This document shows, piece by piece, positions 22,548 through 34,082 of a stretch of 64,000 nt of DNA (positions are counted from its first letter, which is position 1; each line of letters starts with the position of its first letter). The stretch is from Adineta vaga (Eukaryota; Rotifera): positions 9,424,001-9,488,000 of the forward strand of contig CP075494.1 in assembly GCA_021613535.1 (NCBI GenBank). The letters run 5' to 3'. The position numbers and the translations under genes are program-made. A model generated the notes under the pieces. That model saw nothing but the letters and a program-made list of their open reading frames with translations, was not told the origin of the DNA and made no database searches.

Positions 22548-25287
22548 TTAATTATCCATCAAAGCAAGAACAAGAACAGTACGATTTGGAATAGTGATCT
22601 AGAAAAAAAATAATGAATACATTCGAATCAGAAAAGTAGGTTCTTTTGAATTTACTATAAATGAAAATTGTCGTTCATCCCACATGATATTTTCTGGTGT
22701 AAAGATTTGTTGATCATTGATTCTATCAAGACCATCGAATGATTTTGCATCAGAGTTCAAAACAATTTTATATCTGTACAAAATAAATTGACAATATTTT
22801 GATAAAAATATGAATCATTCTTACTTTCTACTATGTTTACATCCAACACGATAATCATCAAAAGTTTTCTTTCCGTGAAAATTAAAAATAAACATTAAAC
22901 CGCGTTCACCACGTTCAAATACAATTACTTTATCAGCTTCAAGTCTTCGACTAATGAACTAAAATCAATTTGTCCTTTCATTTTCACAGATCTTCAAACT
23001 TACAGTATCTTTAGCAGATAACCATTTATATTCTTCTTCCAGATCATTCATTGCTCTATCCCATGTATTCAAATACTTATATCTCAAATTTTCATCATCA
23101 GATAAATGAAATAAACGACGAGCGTATTTGTAACTTTCATTATTTCCTACTCGAGGAAAATCTAACCATTCTGGATGACCAAATTCATTGCCTAGAGCAA
23201 AAAAACGATGGAACAATCTTTTTTTCTTTTCTCTATTCTTGAAATTTACCTTCGAAATTCAACCAACCTTCTCCACCTAATCCAAATGTCAATAAACGAA
23301 TCATTTTATGTAATGCTAATCCGCGTTCAATTACGCTTGTTCGTTCAGCAAAAACTGACATATGAGTATAGATTTGATCATCAAATAACCAATGTGATAT
23401 TGTTTTATCACCGACTAGAGCTTGATCATGACTTTCAGCATAGGCAATATTATTCTCTGACCATCGACGATTTGTTAATGTCCATGTAATATTACCCATA
23501 TGCCAATCTTCATCTTTCTTTTCTTTGAGTAATTTGATCCAAGTATCTGGTATAGCCATTGCTAATCGATAATCAAAACCAGCACCACCTTCAGCTAATT
23601 GGTCGACATAATGTTGGCATACCTGATACTTCCTTTCGAAATTAGGGGGAAAAAAAATCAATTTTATAGTAATAGAGAAGTATAAGAAAATACTTCTGCG
23701 ATTGTAATTGATTCTGGAAAAAGTGTTTGAGATACGTAATTGGCTAGTTGAAGATAATTGAATGAATCAGTATCAGTAGCTAAACCGAAATATTCATCGT
23801 ATGTACCAGAAAAACGATGTCCTATGGATAGACGAAGGATTATTTCAGATAAGTCAATGATGATTTGAAATAAAATCTACCGATTCCATGAGAATGATAG
23901 AGCATTGAAGAAACACCATCAAAACGAAATCCATCAAATTTAAATTCTTCTAACCAATATCGAATATTCGAAAGAAGAAATCGCATTACTTCACGTCTAA
24001 ATCAAAAAATAAAACTTAGTTCAAAATATTCTATAAACTTACTCCATATAATTGAAACATCGACTGTCCCAAAGAGTATGATAACCACGCGCATTATCAT
24101 GAAAAAAGCAACTTGCTGTACCATCAAACATATTCAATCCATCCTCTATGTTTTTGCAACTATGACTATGTACTAGATCTAGCAGAACAGTTAAGTCATA
24201 TTTATGTGCTTCGTCAATCAAAGCTTTCAATTCTTCGGGTGTACCAAATCGACTAAAATACAAAAACAATTGAATCAATAAACAAAATTCAACTTTATAC
24301 AAAAAATTAACCTCGAAGGAGCGAAAAAACTTGTTACTTGATAACCAAAACTAGCATAATAGGGATGTTCCATGATTGCCATCAATTGAATTGTATTATA
24401 ACCTTAATCATAGAAAAACAAATGTCTATTTTTATCCAAATATTAAGATTGAATGAATAATACCTTGTTTAATAATGCGCGGAAGAATGTTGAGACGAAA
24501 GTTTTCGTACGTAGCAATACCTTCATTTGATGAGCTGATTCCTACATGAGCTTCATAGATTTTTAATCGATCACGTTTTTTCGGTTGAGAATATTTAAAT
24601 TGATAAATTTGATCAGTTGGTGGATCATAAAATACTCCATGATATACATTGGCTTTTTCTGCTCGTTTCACATAGCGAGACCATGGAGATAGGCGATTGA
24701 CTAATTTTCCATCTGATGTTTCTATAAGTAACTAGAAAATGATAAGTTATTAATCGTTCAAAATCTATCATTGTTTTTCACTTTGATTGCTTGTCCATGT
24801 TTGATTGTGGTTGATCCATCGGACAGCGGTGGAATCGTCACTTGCCAAACACCCCATTGATCACGTGTAAATGGATATTGTCTTTCTTGCCAATTATCTA
24901 CATTTAAGTGAAGTGTCATTTTTAGACATTAATAGTAGGTTACAGACTGAAATCTCCGTGGATATACATTGCTTTTGCACCAGGTGCCCATTCTAAAATA
25001 TTGATTTCATTGGTTTGTCGATTAATTTGAATACCAAATCGTTTATATGCAGATGTAAACACATCAATTCCATGTTCTTCCGTTTCTAGTTGTTTCAAAA
25101 TTTTTTGAAAGACATAATAACTAAAAACAAAAGAAAAAAAACATCCATGATCAATGTATTGAACGATTTACTTTACCGTCGTCGAATTTCATCTTCGTAT
25201 GGAACAAGATATGGATCAAGTTTAAGTAAATGATTTAGTTGAGGTACAACGATTGTTGCAGCTTCACCTGTTGTCGGTTGTAATATC
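22548..25287 (-). CDS. GBE1: 1,4-alpha-glucan (glycogen) branching enzyme, with a 1-nt frame break
   Basis: About a dozen exons encode the full enzyme, from [18 protein letters not shown] (N-terminus, exon ending 25177) to [16 protein letters not shown] and TAA at 22548-22550. The CBM48-like part ([17 protein letters not shown], then [10 protein letters not shown]) precedes the GH13 barrel: [41 protein letters not shown] with the nucleophile Asp, [12 protein letters not shown] with the acid/base Glu, and [15 protein letters not shown] with the transition-state Asp. The enzyme cuts alpha-1,4 chains of glycogen and reattaches them by alpha-1,6 bonds in the cytosol. The exon at about 23661-23233 carries one extra base near 23596: the frame giving [11 protein letters not shown] ends in a stop, while the next frame continues as [16 protein letters not shown]. 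The first coding exon upstream of 25287 was not resolved. Confidence 0.88.
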
Positions 25288-25783
25288 CTACAATAGAATC
25301 AATGATAGAAATTGAATAAGTTCTATCGAAAATAGACCGTTGTAAGTTGATTACTCCAGAAAACATTGTTCGTTGGTATTCGATATATATATATATATAT
25401 ATTTGTACTTTTCGTTTTTTTTCTAAAAGAACAGAAATACATTTGTTATCCACATTGGTTGTATTGTTTATTGATGTAATAAGGCAAGACGAGAGAGGTC
25501 GGCTTATACTGTTTTCTATCATATAATTGAATTCAATGCATAACTTATTGTAGTACCATTATTTCATTCATTATAGATAACTATTCAATCAATTTATTCA
25601 AATAAAGACAAAATCGACGCCACACACACACATAGATGAAATTATTTAGAATAATAATGCAGAAAAAAAGATTAACCACCATGTCATAACAAAACGAAAA
25701 ATTGCATAGTTTTTCTTCCTCTTCTTCTTCTTTGTATTCTTCTCGGTTTCTTTTTTCAAAGTCGACAATTGTACATCATGTGC
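25288..25783. other. Region between GBE1 and HGSNAT
   Basis: Holds the unresolved 5' end of GBE1. An AT repeat lies at 25384-25402 and a CA run near 25620. A minus-strand frame beginning MIENSISRPLSS is open here, but its last part is out of frame with GBE1. Confidence 0.4.
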
Positions 25784-28364
25784 TCAAAGCACGAGAAAAA
25801 CGCGTTTCTTAAAGAAGATATAGGCAATAATTATCCAGAAAATACAACCCCAAAGTGCCATTGCAAGATGTGCTGAATGTGTATTAACAACAACCCATTG
25901 AACAGGAAAATAGGTAGCAAAAACAATATGTGCAATATAGATAAGAATGGAATTCGTTCCCAAATATTGAAATGGTGTTGCATTCCACAATTTTAATTTA
26001 TCAATAACAATATACATAATTGAAAAGCCCAAAAATGCCACACCACCTAGAAAACATCATTCGAATAGATTAGAAGTTAGGGAAGAAAATGTCTTACCAG
26101 TAAAAAATGAAAATGATAATGTCCAAAGATTTTTATTCAATGGCATAGGTCCACCATCAAGTGTACCTGATGTCAGTCCAATACCCGTAGCCAATGTAAA
26201 GATACCCCAAGTAATAAGACGTATAAGTCGATCCAGATCAGTTTGATACATAACTATAGAACGGAAAATACAGCTAAAAATCTCGAAAAACAACTATACA
26301 AACCAAGTATGCGACCAGCTTGAACACCTAAGTATGCTAAAAAGATTGTTGGAATAACACCAAGTAAATTTTCCGAATCAAAAGGTGGTTTACAACCTAA
26401 ATAGATACCGAATATATTTTACGAAAAACAAAGTATTTATTTACCGTAAACAAGTTGACAGGTTGGATATTGATAAAGATGTTTATCGGTAAAAATGAAT
26501 CGATCAATATATCCTGTTATACCACCAGTACAATTTTCATATTTACCATTTTCATGTAAACCACCTAGAACAGATTAACTCCCGATAAGTACATATGATT
26601 TCTTTGACAGAAAATGAACACTTACCCGGTCCAAGATAACCAGCTGGACAATCTTCAAATGGAACTAAATAAACGACTAAGATCCAAATAGTAGTTAAAC
26701 CAATGATGGACAACCATTGAAGAGGAAAATTTGAAATATCTCGAAAAACAGTTGTAACACGTTTAGTTCGTCCTGTTTTAACTGTTGTTGTTGTCAGTGT
26801 TGATGTATGTTTACCATTATTATTTAAATTTGCTGTTAATGAATATTGTTTTGGTCGTGTACAAAGTACTTCAATAGTACCAATTACACCATAAACAAGA
26901 GCAAAACGCTGTAAAACACCCAAAATTCGAACATTATTTAAATCAACTTTAAAACGTGTATTTAAAATAAAACCAATGATCTAAACAGAAGAATTCGTAT
27001 AATTTCATTTATTTACGTAGAAAGAAACTTACAAATAATTTTAAAGTACGCATGGCAACTTTCATGAGTAATGTTCGTTTCGATACTCCTTTATCAAAAG
27101 CATTCTTAATTGAAATCACTGCTGATGCTCCTAGAATCCAAACAAACAGAGGAAAAACAGCATCAGCAATCGTAATTCCATGCCAAGGTGAATGTTGAAA
27201 TTGAGCATAACCACCACCACCATAATTAATAAAGATCATAGCAATTAAAGCTACAAAAGTACAGATGTAAACTACAAAAAGAGATCTATCATCACTTACC
27301 TAAACCACGGAATGCATCTAAACTAAGTAAACGTTTTGATCGTGGGACAATCACTTGAGAAACTTTATGTATAGGTGGAATTTTTGATACATTGGAATTA
27401 CATTCTACTGTGTTGACTGGATCAGTACCAGACTGACAGAGTGTTGTAACAGGTGGACACGCTTGTAAATCATAGGAATGTGTTGATTCTTGCGGTGGAA
27501 CATGGTTGAAACAACGATTTTTTAAATTGATTAAATATTCACGTAATTTCATTCGTTGAGCAAAGATACAAAAAATAAATAGAGCTAGGAGAATAACTCC
27601 AGCAAATATCAATGGTGTATAAACATTATTTGCTGAACGACGTGTTGTTAAAATACATTTCAAACCTGTATCTAAACTTGAATTTGAAGGTGGAACTGTT
27701 GATTGTTGAACATTTAAAATATATTCTCCGTGTTCATAGAGATTCAATGTTTCTAAACAGGATGATGTATTACTCAATTCAATACGAATTCGATAAGAAT
27801 ATTTCGTATTTAAAGTTAAATTTAGGACTTGATTGGATGAAAGATCTTGTGCAATCACTTCATAAGGACAATCAAGACATTCATTGACAAGAACATATAC
27901 TGTTAAATTGCCGGAAATCTACAGATAACGTATGAATCGATAAGGTACAAAGTGTTTGAAAACAAAGATATCTTTACTTGATTATCAACAATGATATCAA
28001 CTGTAGCTTGATCAATTCCTAATGGTATTGTTTGATTGGAATTTGTTGTATTTGAAGATGTTGATCTAGTCACAAGTCGATCTTCTCCATTATTAATTAT
28101 CAATTGTCGACGAAATGGTACAAGTTGAGTTTGATTACTACTGTTTGTTGTTAATGATGAAGAACGAACAGTTGCCCAAAAACTGGCTCGATTTAATTCT
28201 TTTCCATCATTATTATTCAATGAACAATATTGCTGAACAATTCTTCGATCATAATGAGTTGAATCCATTGATGTACTTCCAACTTCATGTCCAAATTGAA
28301 CAGAAATAGATAATTGAAAAAGAAATAATTGAATAATGGAAATTAAATATAATTTTGTCTTCAT
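25784..28364 (-). CDS. HGSNAT: Heparan-alpha-glucosaminide N-acetyltransferase
   Basis: Exon 1 (28364-27978) opens with a signal-like MKTKLYLISIIQLFLFQLSI and a luminal Ser/Asn-rich region. Exon 2 follows after an intron (DNQ|ISGNLTVYVLVNECLDCPYEV), with a first transmembrane helix TPLIFAGVILLALFIFCIF and the family motif LLSLDAFRGLG. Later exons give GGGGYAQFQHSPWHGITIAD, whose His corresponds to the acetyl-accepting His of the human enzyme, then VFPLFVWILGASAV, GVLQRFALVYGVIG, DGGPMPLNKNLWTLSFSFFTG and the last helices ending FFKKRVFLVL. This lysosomal membrane enzyme passes acetyl groups from cytosolic acetyl-CoA to terminal glucosamine of heparan sulfate inside the lysosome. I estimate about 680 residues, near the human 635-663. 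No frame break was seen. Confidence 0.9.
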
Positions 28365-28884
28365 GATCTATCGTCTTTACAGGTATTGACTTGTTCGATT
28401 CATAATGTTCGATGTTGATCAACTATCGTTATTGTAAGCATATGTCTATGTGATCTTTATTCTTCTGTTCTTCTCTTCATTAGATAACGAAGAATTTCGT
28501 TCTTAACGAACGAACGAAAGAGAGAGAGAAAATCCTAGAATAAACACCGATCTCTTCTTTCCTTTTTTTCTTCATCGAGAGAAATATTCGTTTTCCTAAT
28601 TAAAATCAAATTCTTTTTTAGTAAAATAATTAAGAAACGTGCTTATACTCAATGTTCAGGATCAATCTTCGTACGAAGATTGTCATTGATTTATTTCGTA
28701 ATGAGAACTATTTTCATAATTGAGATATTATGAAAGATTTAACTATTATAGAAAAAAAGAAAGAAAGATGTTTACAATCAAACATAGACTTATATTGATC
28801 GATCGCTTCTAATTGGGGATAGGCAATTGACAAAATGTCTCTTGTCAATCTAAATAAATATTAAACATGTTGTTATGTATTTGA
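28365..28884. other. Spacer between HGSNAT and ANKRD40
   Basis: The HGSNAT upstream region and the ANKRD40 3' flank. AT-rich, with a GAGA run near 28518 and no gene seen. Confidence 0.4.
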
Positions 28885-29683
28885 TCAAGTCGTTTTTTCT
28901 TCAGATTTTATTCGAATAACTTCTAACATGTGATTATCTTTTAAACGTTCAACATCACGATCATTACGTACGCGTACACAAGGTAAACGACGTAATTTAT
29001 CAATATGATCAATTTCAAGTTCATGACAAATCAGTGTTAAAAGTCGTTCATATGAGCCAATCGTTGGTATTTTATTGAAATCAAATTCAATAAAATCACT
29101 TTCCAATGGATCATTAGCGATACGACAGAGAAGTGTAATTGGTGGTGTTTCAATTGAAGCGATAGGAGTTGATGAAGGCAAAGATGAAACATATGGAAAG
29201 ACTGGATGTCGAAGATAATTTGGAACAATTGGAAGAGTCGTATTGCACGATTTGACACCATCTATAAAGATAGACGTGGGAGAATAGTGAAGTGTAAATA
29301 ATTGAGTTTTAGTCTTACTATTTGATGATATAGTTGATTGTAGAATTTCACGTAATGCATCATTGGTACAAATATGTGCTGCGGTTGATTGATCATTTGC
29401 TTGTATATCTCGATTTGCACCATTTTCAAGTAGATATTGCACTACATCAGAATGATTTCGTTTTGCTGCCCAATGTAAAGCTGTCCTAATTTCAAAAGAG
29501 AACAAAACATTCATATTCAATTTCAAGAAAATTGTGATGTTAACTCGCATACCATCCATTCATAACATTCTGACTATTAAGATTTAAATTCGGTTTATTG
29601 GTTAATAAACTTTGAATTTGATGTAGATCACCATTACAGGCGAATTCACGTAATAATTCTTCATCAATTCGTTCTTGATTCAT
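28885..29683 (-). CDS. ANKRD40: Ankyrin repeat domain-containing protein 40-like
   Basis: Exon 1 runs from ATG at 29683 to about 29555, exon 2 from 29485, and a 55-nt intron near 29320-29265 splits the rest. The start is MNQERIDEELLREFACNGDL, followed by two ankyrin repeats (NVMNGWTALHWAAKRNHSDVVQYLLENGA, then IQANDQSTAAHI). After a Ser/Thr-rich linker comes VPNYLRHPVFPYV, a short motif also present in vertebrate ANKRD40. The C-terminal ESDFIEFDFNKIPTIGSYERLL...RLPCVRVRNDRDVERLKD matches the conserved C-terminal domain of that family. It is shorter than the human protein (about 250 versus 368 residues), mainly in the linker. Molecular function is poorly known. An acceptor-like AACTAG lies 6 nt before the ATG. 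Confidence 0.82.
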
Positions 29684-29865
29684 TTTTTTCTAGTTTGCAA
29701 AAATCTATTCTTTTCTCTTTGAATTTTTTTATCTACGAACCAATAAAATCCAATGATATTACCTCCGTTAAATAACATGCAGTCACACATACTTAGATGG
29801 TAGCAGATATTTAGAAAAAGAATGTTTCTTTTATTAACAAAAAAAATATTTCAATCGATGTTGAA

Positions 29866-30660
29866 TTAATACAAAACAATCGTATCATCTCGAATTTGTG
29901 CTAAATGTGCTTTACGGATCAATGTTGAATTCAAATGACTATTCTTTCGATAGAGTGGATCGAGTGAATTTTCATTACTCGATGATGTAACAGTGATCGT
30001 TGAAGGTGTTAACGAACGACAATAGTCGAAGGGTAAAAGATCATTCGTTCGTCGACAACTTTGAGAATATCGAAGAGGTGATACAGGTTTTTGTTGGTCT
30101 TGTTGTAAACAAAGAATATGATTGAGTTCATTAAGAAAACGAAAATATAATGTATTTAACTGACGATCTGATGATTGCTGTTGATTCGATTGAATAGCTA
30201 AGGCTAGATGTGACATTGATGGTGATATAGATGAAGTATAGAATGGATTATCTGTTAATTTATTAAATCTAAATATCAAACGAGAATATTATTTATTGAA
30301 TTTTGATCAAGTTCTTCTCTCGTACCGTTCAATATTTGTTGGTGCCGATAATTTATCTAAATTTTTTACATTTTGATTGATTAAATGTGGTGGATTAAAG
30401 GACAATGATACGGATGAACCACTTGTATTAAATCGATTTTTTCCAAATCGTTCATTCTTATTATGAAATTTAATTGAAAAGAATTTATTCGAACGTTGAT
30501 GTTGTTGACGACGAAATAGACAAGATTTTCGATTATATACTGTTCGATGTGATTTACGATGAAGAATTAACCAAATAATAAAACATATTATTGCAATCAT
30601 TGATACAATTCCTACAGCACTACAAATTGCTACAATAATTATTCGATCGAGTCCATCCAT
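29866..30660 (-). CDS. Single-pass membrane protein, unknown family
   Basis: Exon 1 runs from ATG at 30660 to about 30326 and exon 2 from about 30268 to the stop at 29866, with NIER|FNKL at the junction; about 245 residues. After a five-residue N-terminus (MDGLD) there is one strong membrane helix (IIIVAICSAVGIVSMIAIICFIIWLIL) followed by a basic stretch (HRKSHRTVYNRKSCLFRR), so by the positive-inside rule the N-terminus faces out. The cytosolic tail is rich in Ser, Asn and Gln and ends AQIRDDTIVLY. There is no cleavable signal peptide and no recognised domain. The C-terminal IVLY could be a PDZ ligand, a guess only. It lies 182 bp upstream of ANKRD40 on the same strand. Confidence 0.65.
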
Positions 30661-31275
30661 GATACAAATCTTGTTGAATTAAACAACAATACAAATTGTT
30701 AGAATCAAAGAGAGAAAGAAAGAAAGACAGAAAGAAAAAGTTTCGTTTGAACTCAGTATGTCATTCGTAATAAGTTCTCTCGTCGTCTGTTATAATAGGT
30801 GTGTATACCTGGAGATTCATTCTCTTTTTTTTTTGATTTATAATAAACTCATGTCGAACAATGCGAGAAAAAACGGCGAGAGAGAGAGAGAAAGAGAGAG
30901 AGAGTAATAATCATATTTAAATGAGTTAATAAAATTCGTATGTATGAACTGAAAATTATAACTTCGACCTTATTTGTCTCCAGGAAACAATTTCATTATT
31001 TACATAAACGATTTCTACGGATTTAGTTAAGCAATTTGTTCATTTATTTTCTTAATTCATTGTTCTCAATAAGTGAAAAAATAACAATACCATTGAAAGT
31101 AAACAATGCAAATGCTAGTGCTCACATAATTTTATCAACATCTTATGTTCAAAAAAAGGAACTTATCGAAGGTTAAGAGATTATTGAAGTAAAAAAGATG
31201 AGAAACTCTCATTGAATCAATTTATTAAATATTTAATTATTACCAGGGAGAAAAAGAGGGAAAATGAACAAATCT
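30661..31275. other. Spacer with GA repeats
   Basis: AT-rich, with GA runs near 30706-30724 and 30879-30904. No gene seen. Confidence 0.4.
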
Positions 31276-31822
31276 TCAATGATCACCATGTTTTTTATTA
31301 TTGTCAGATAGTTTTTTAACACCTTTTGCAAGAAGTAATCCGCCAAGTACACCAACCAGAGCAGCTGCTGCTGGTTTTATATATTCCATATAATCTGTTT
31401 GTTGTTGTTCTTCTTCTTTTTCATCAGTTTGACCTGTTTGTAATTTTTGAATACGATCACGAATTAGTTGAGTATAACCAGGTGGACGTTCAGGCATACG
31501 AGTTCCATATTGTCGTTCAATAATATCACGTACAATATAATTTCCAGGAAGACTGTCAACTGAATTATTGATTAAATTTGTACGTCGTCGACAGATTGGA
31601 CCTAATTTTGCAAATCATAATTCGAAATGACAAACTTATTTTCAAATACTTACAATCAATGGCATTTGTTGTAGAAAACATGCGAGATGATGCGGCGAGA
31701 TGTACTTTTAAACAATTGGCGCAAAACGTATGCTGACAATCAAGAACCTTAGGATCATAGAAGACTTCGAGACAAATTGGACATTGGAGAAGATCATCGA
31801 TTTTGGAGGAAGCCGAAGCCAT
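31276..31822 (-). CDS. RING-finger E3 ubiquitin ligase-like protein with C-terminal membrane anchor
   Basis: Exon 1 is 31822-31654 and exon 2 is 31601-31276, giving 164 residues. Residues 14-62 form a C3HC4 RING: CPICLEVFYDPKVLDCQHTF, CANCLKVHL and CPICRRR, with the intron between the D and C of ID|CPIC. RING fingers recruit E2 enzymes for ubiquitin transfer. After a Gln/Glu-rich linker (EKEEEQQQTDYMEY) there is one hydrophobic segment (AAAALVGVLGGLLLAKGV) and a basic end (KKLSDNNKKHGDH), as in tail-anchored proteins. The RING layout resembles TRIM and RNF families but there is no B-box. Substrate unknown. An acceptor (TTTTGTTTTAG) lies about 17 nt before the ATG. Confidence 0.8.
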
Positions 31823-32138
31823 GAAGAAGATGTATTTACTAAAACAAAATAAATTAAAATTAAGTAATTCACTGTATTTCTCATGTGTAAAATGATGAGT
31901 CATGCGCTGGATATAACCAAATGTAATAGATAAGAAAAGATAAGCGAAATATTCTGTAGACAGACAGTCAATATTAATAATGCTTACCAAGAAAATCAAT
32001 AAAATGAAAGAAGAAAATTAGATTATTTAGATTCAATCTAAAATATAAATAAAAATGGCATTTCTATAAGAAGAAAAACAACAACGCTTCTTCAACAATC
32101 ATTCGTTATTCTCTATCATGCAAGAACATTAACATCAT
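31823..32138. other. Spacer between KXD1 and the RING gene
   Basis: 316 bp of AT-rich sequence. Both genes read leftwards. The acceptor next to the RING ATG makes trans-splicing of a joint transcript possible. Confidence 0.35.
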
Positions 32139-32966
32139 TTATTCATCAGCTAATTTATCAAGCATCGTATTGAATGATTTGGCAGTTTGATCAGTATAAG
32201 ATAGCTGAGTTGAACTAGAACTTTCACGTAGTGGTGCTGATAAGGATGAAAATTGTGTACAATCAATTGTTTTCGATTTGACAAGCGATGGACTAGTTAC
32301 AGATTTCTAAAATGTGACAAGCAGCAGCAGCAATAGTAGTAGCTTGAAAGCAAATGGAAAATATGAAATTTACCACAGGTGATATTAATTCAGCTAAATC
32401 ATCTTCTTCATCATCGACAGATGGATTTTGTGCAGCATTGGCTTGAAGAACTAGAAGTTTTATTGAATATATTTTATTTCAATAGATCATTTTTATTACC
32501 TGATGAATAAGCTTCGGGATATTTTTTATTTAATCGAATTTTTAATAATCTAGAATAAAAATAGTGATAAATAGAAAATAAGAATTTGTTGGTTTGCAAT
32601 ACTTAATTCGTTTGAAAATATAATCTAGGTCATTTTTCATGCCAGTTAACATTTGAGTATGACTCGAAAAATCGCGTGAAGCATCTAAATAACGTTTTGT
32701 GGATAGTTTATTAATTCCATCCACTTTTTCAACGGTTTTATCTAATTGATGTAGACTAAAAGTGACAACAAAAGAAAATGAAAAGATTCTTGTGTTTTTT
32801 CGAGGAATAAAAGTCTTTACAAAGAACGTTGAACATTTAATAAATTGTGAACATCTTCGTTGTTAACTTCATTCAAAAGTAAATTAGCAAATGTCGATGC
32901 TGCAGATACAGGTGAAGGTATTGTAGTAGTTGTCGATGATGTTAACGAATCAGCTGTTGTTTCCAT
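32139..32966 (-). CDS. KXD1: KxDL motif-containing protein 1 (BORC subunit)
   Basis: At least five small exons from METTADSLTSSTTTTIPSPV (ATG 32966) to MLDKLADE and TAA at 32139-32141. The conserved core is FANLLLNEVNNEDVHNLLN, then DGINKLSTKRYLDASRDFSS, HTQMLTGMKNDLDYIFKRIK, LLKIRLNKKYPEAYSS. The M-K-N-D-L-D-Y-I-F-K-R-I stretch is the KxDL region, here with Asn in the variable place. KXD1 is a coiled-coil subunit of BORC, which links lysosomes to Arl8 and kinesin, and is related to BLOC-1 biogenesis. The N- and C-terminal Ser/Thr-rich parts are variable. An acceptor-like TGTTTTAG lies 18 nt before the ATG. It is divergent from ARFGEF, about 1.1 kb away. Confidence 0.82.
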
Positions 32967-34082
32967 TCGTTTGAAGAATAACTAAAACATGAATTCATAA
33001 GTTAATCATAGTACAAATTCATTTCTAATTACTGTTCGTTCGATCACGATTTGTTTGTTTGTTGTATAAAATGTTCTATTCTCTTCCGTCTTCGTATGAT
33101 GAATATGAATAAGACTAACATACTCCTGAGAATTGTTCCAATCATTTTTGAGAGTTTGACATTGATGTATCATGAAACATTTGATATGCGTAGGATTGAT
33201 ACTAAAAAAAGGGTTGATTTTATTTTATGGATTAGATATTGTTCTATATTATTCACTTTGTATTAGTATTCTAAACATGAACTCAATAATTATCAATGTA
33301 ATGATAAGGAGTGACACCTACCGACGATGAATCGATAGAATATATTTAGAAGACTTATTGTACTAAGCTATTAATGTCAATTAAACGAAGAGTTTATATG
33401 ATTTTCATGACAGATGTCAAATGATGTTTTCAGTATCTCATTCATTTATGGCGTATCATATACATGAATTTATTTTGAAAAATATAACATCATAGATTAT
33501 TCCATAACGCAAATGCCTATAGTGTATTTATATAAAATATTTACGATATTTCTGATGTTGATATAGACATTTATCGTTTTGACGAAATATCTCACAAAAT
33601 TGTCATACTAGAAAGGTAATATATCTATTACAAGATCATGGTTAGAACAGATTTCAATTGGTTTTAAAAATGAGGACTTAAATGGATTAAATAAAGATCA
33701 AGAATTAAATAAAACGATCGAAATTTTAATACGAGATTAACTTAACAATAAGAAATTGAGATTCATTCTTTAGCGTAATACTTCCTTTCAACCTATATAA
33801 ATATTGCGACATTTCAGAGGATGTGGTGCATAGCACCATCTACTCCATGTTATCAAGATTGGCTGATTAATTGAGTTTAAATATTCATCCAAATATTGAG
33901 ATTGAGCATCGATAAAATATAGTACGACAACTCAGAGACATATGACTCATAGTACAAGTAATATAATTAATAAAATACTCGTATTCGTGGCAGTTTCTAG
34001 CGATTAGCTTTTAACACAAATTCAGAAAAGATAAGAATACAAACGATTGAATTACTTTTCTTCTACTTTTAGCATTATTTCA
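32967..34082. other. Divergent upstream region of KXD1 and ARFGEF
   Basis: AT-rich, no gene recognised; the plus-strand open frame at 33051-33266 shows no conserved motif. The acceptor CTTCTACTTTTAG ends at about 34072, 10 nt before the ARFGEF ATG. Confidence 0.4.

Noticed and set aside
23597-23624. A 28-nt GTATG...TTAG intron in GBE1 that would restore the frame
   Set aside because: It would remove GMPTLCRPI, residues conserved in the enzyme, and is far below the 41-nt minimum seen elsewhere.
32967-34046. Plus-strand frame MFVCCIKCSILFRLRMMNMN upstream of ARFGEF
   Set aside because: No conserved residues, AT-driven composition, and it lies in the divergent promoter region.
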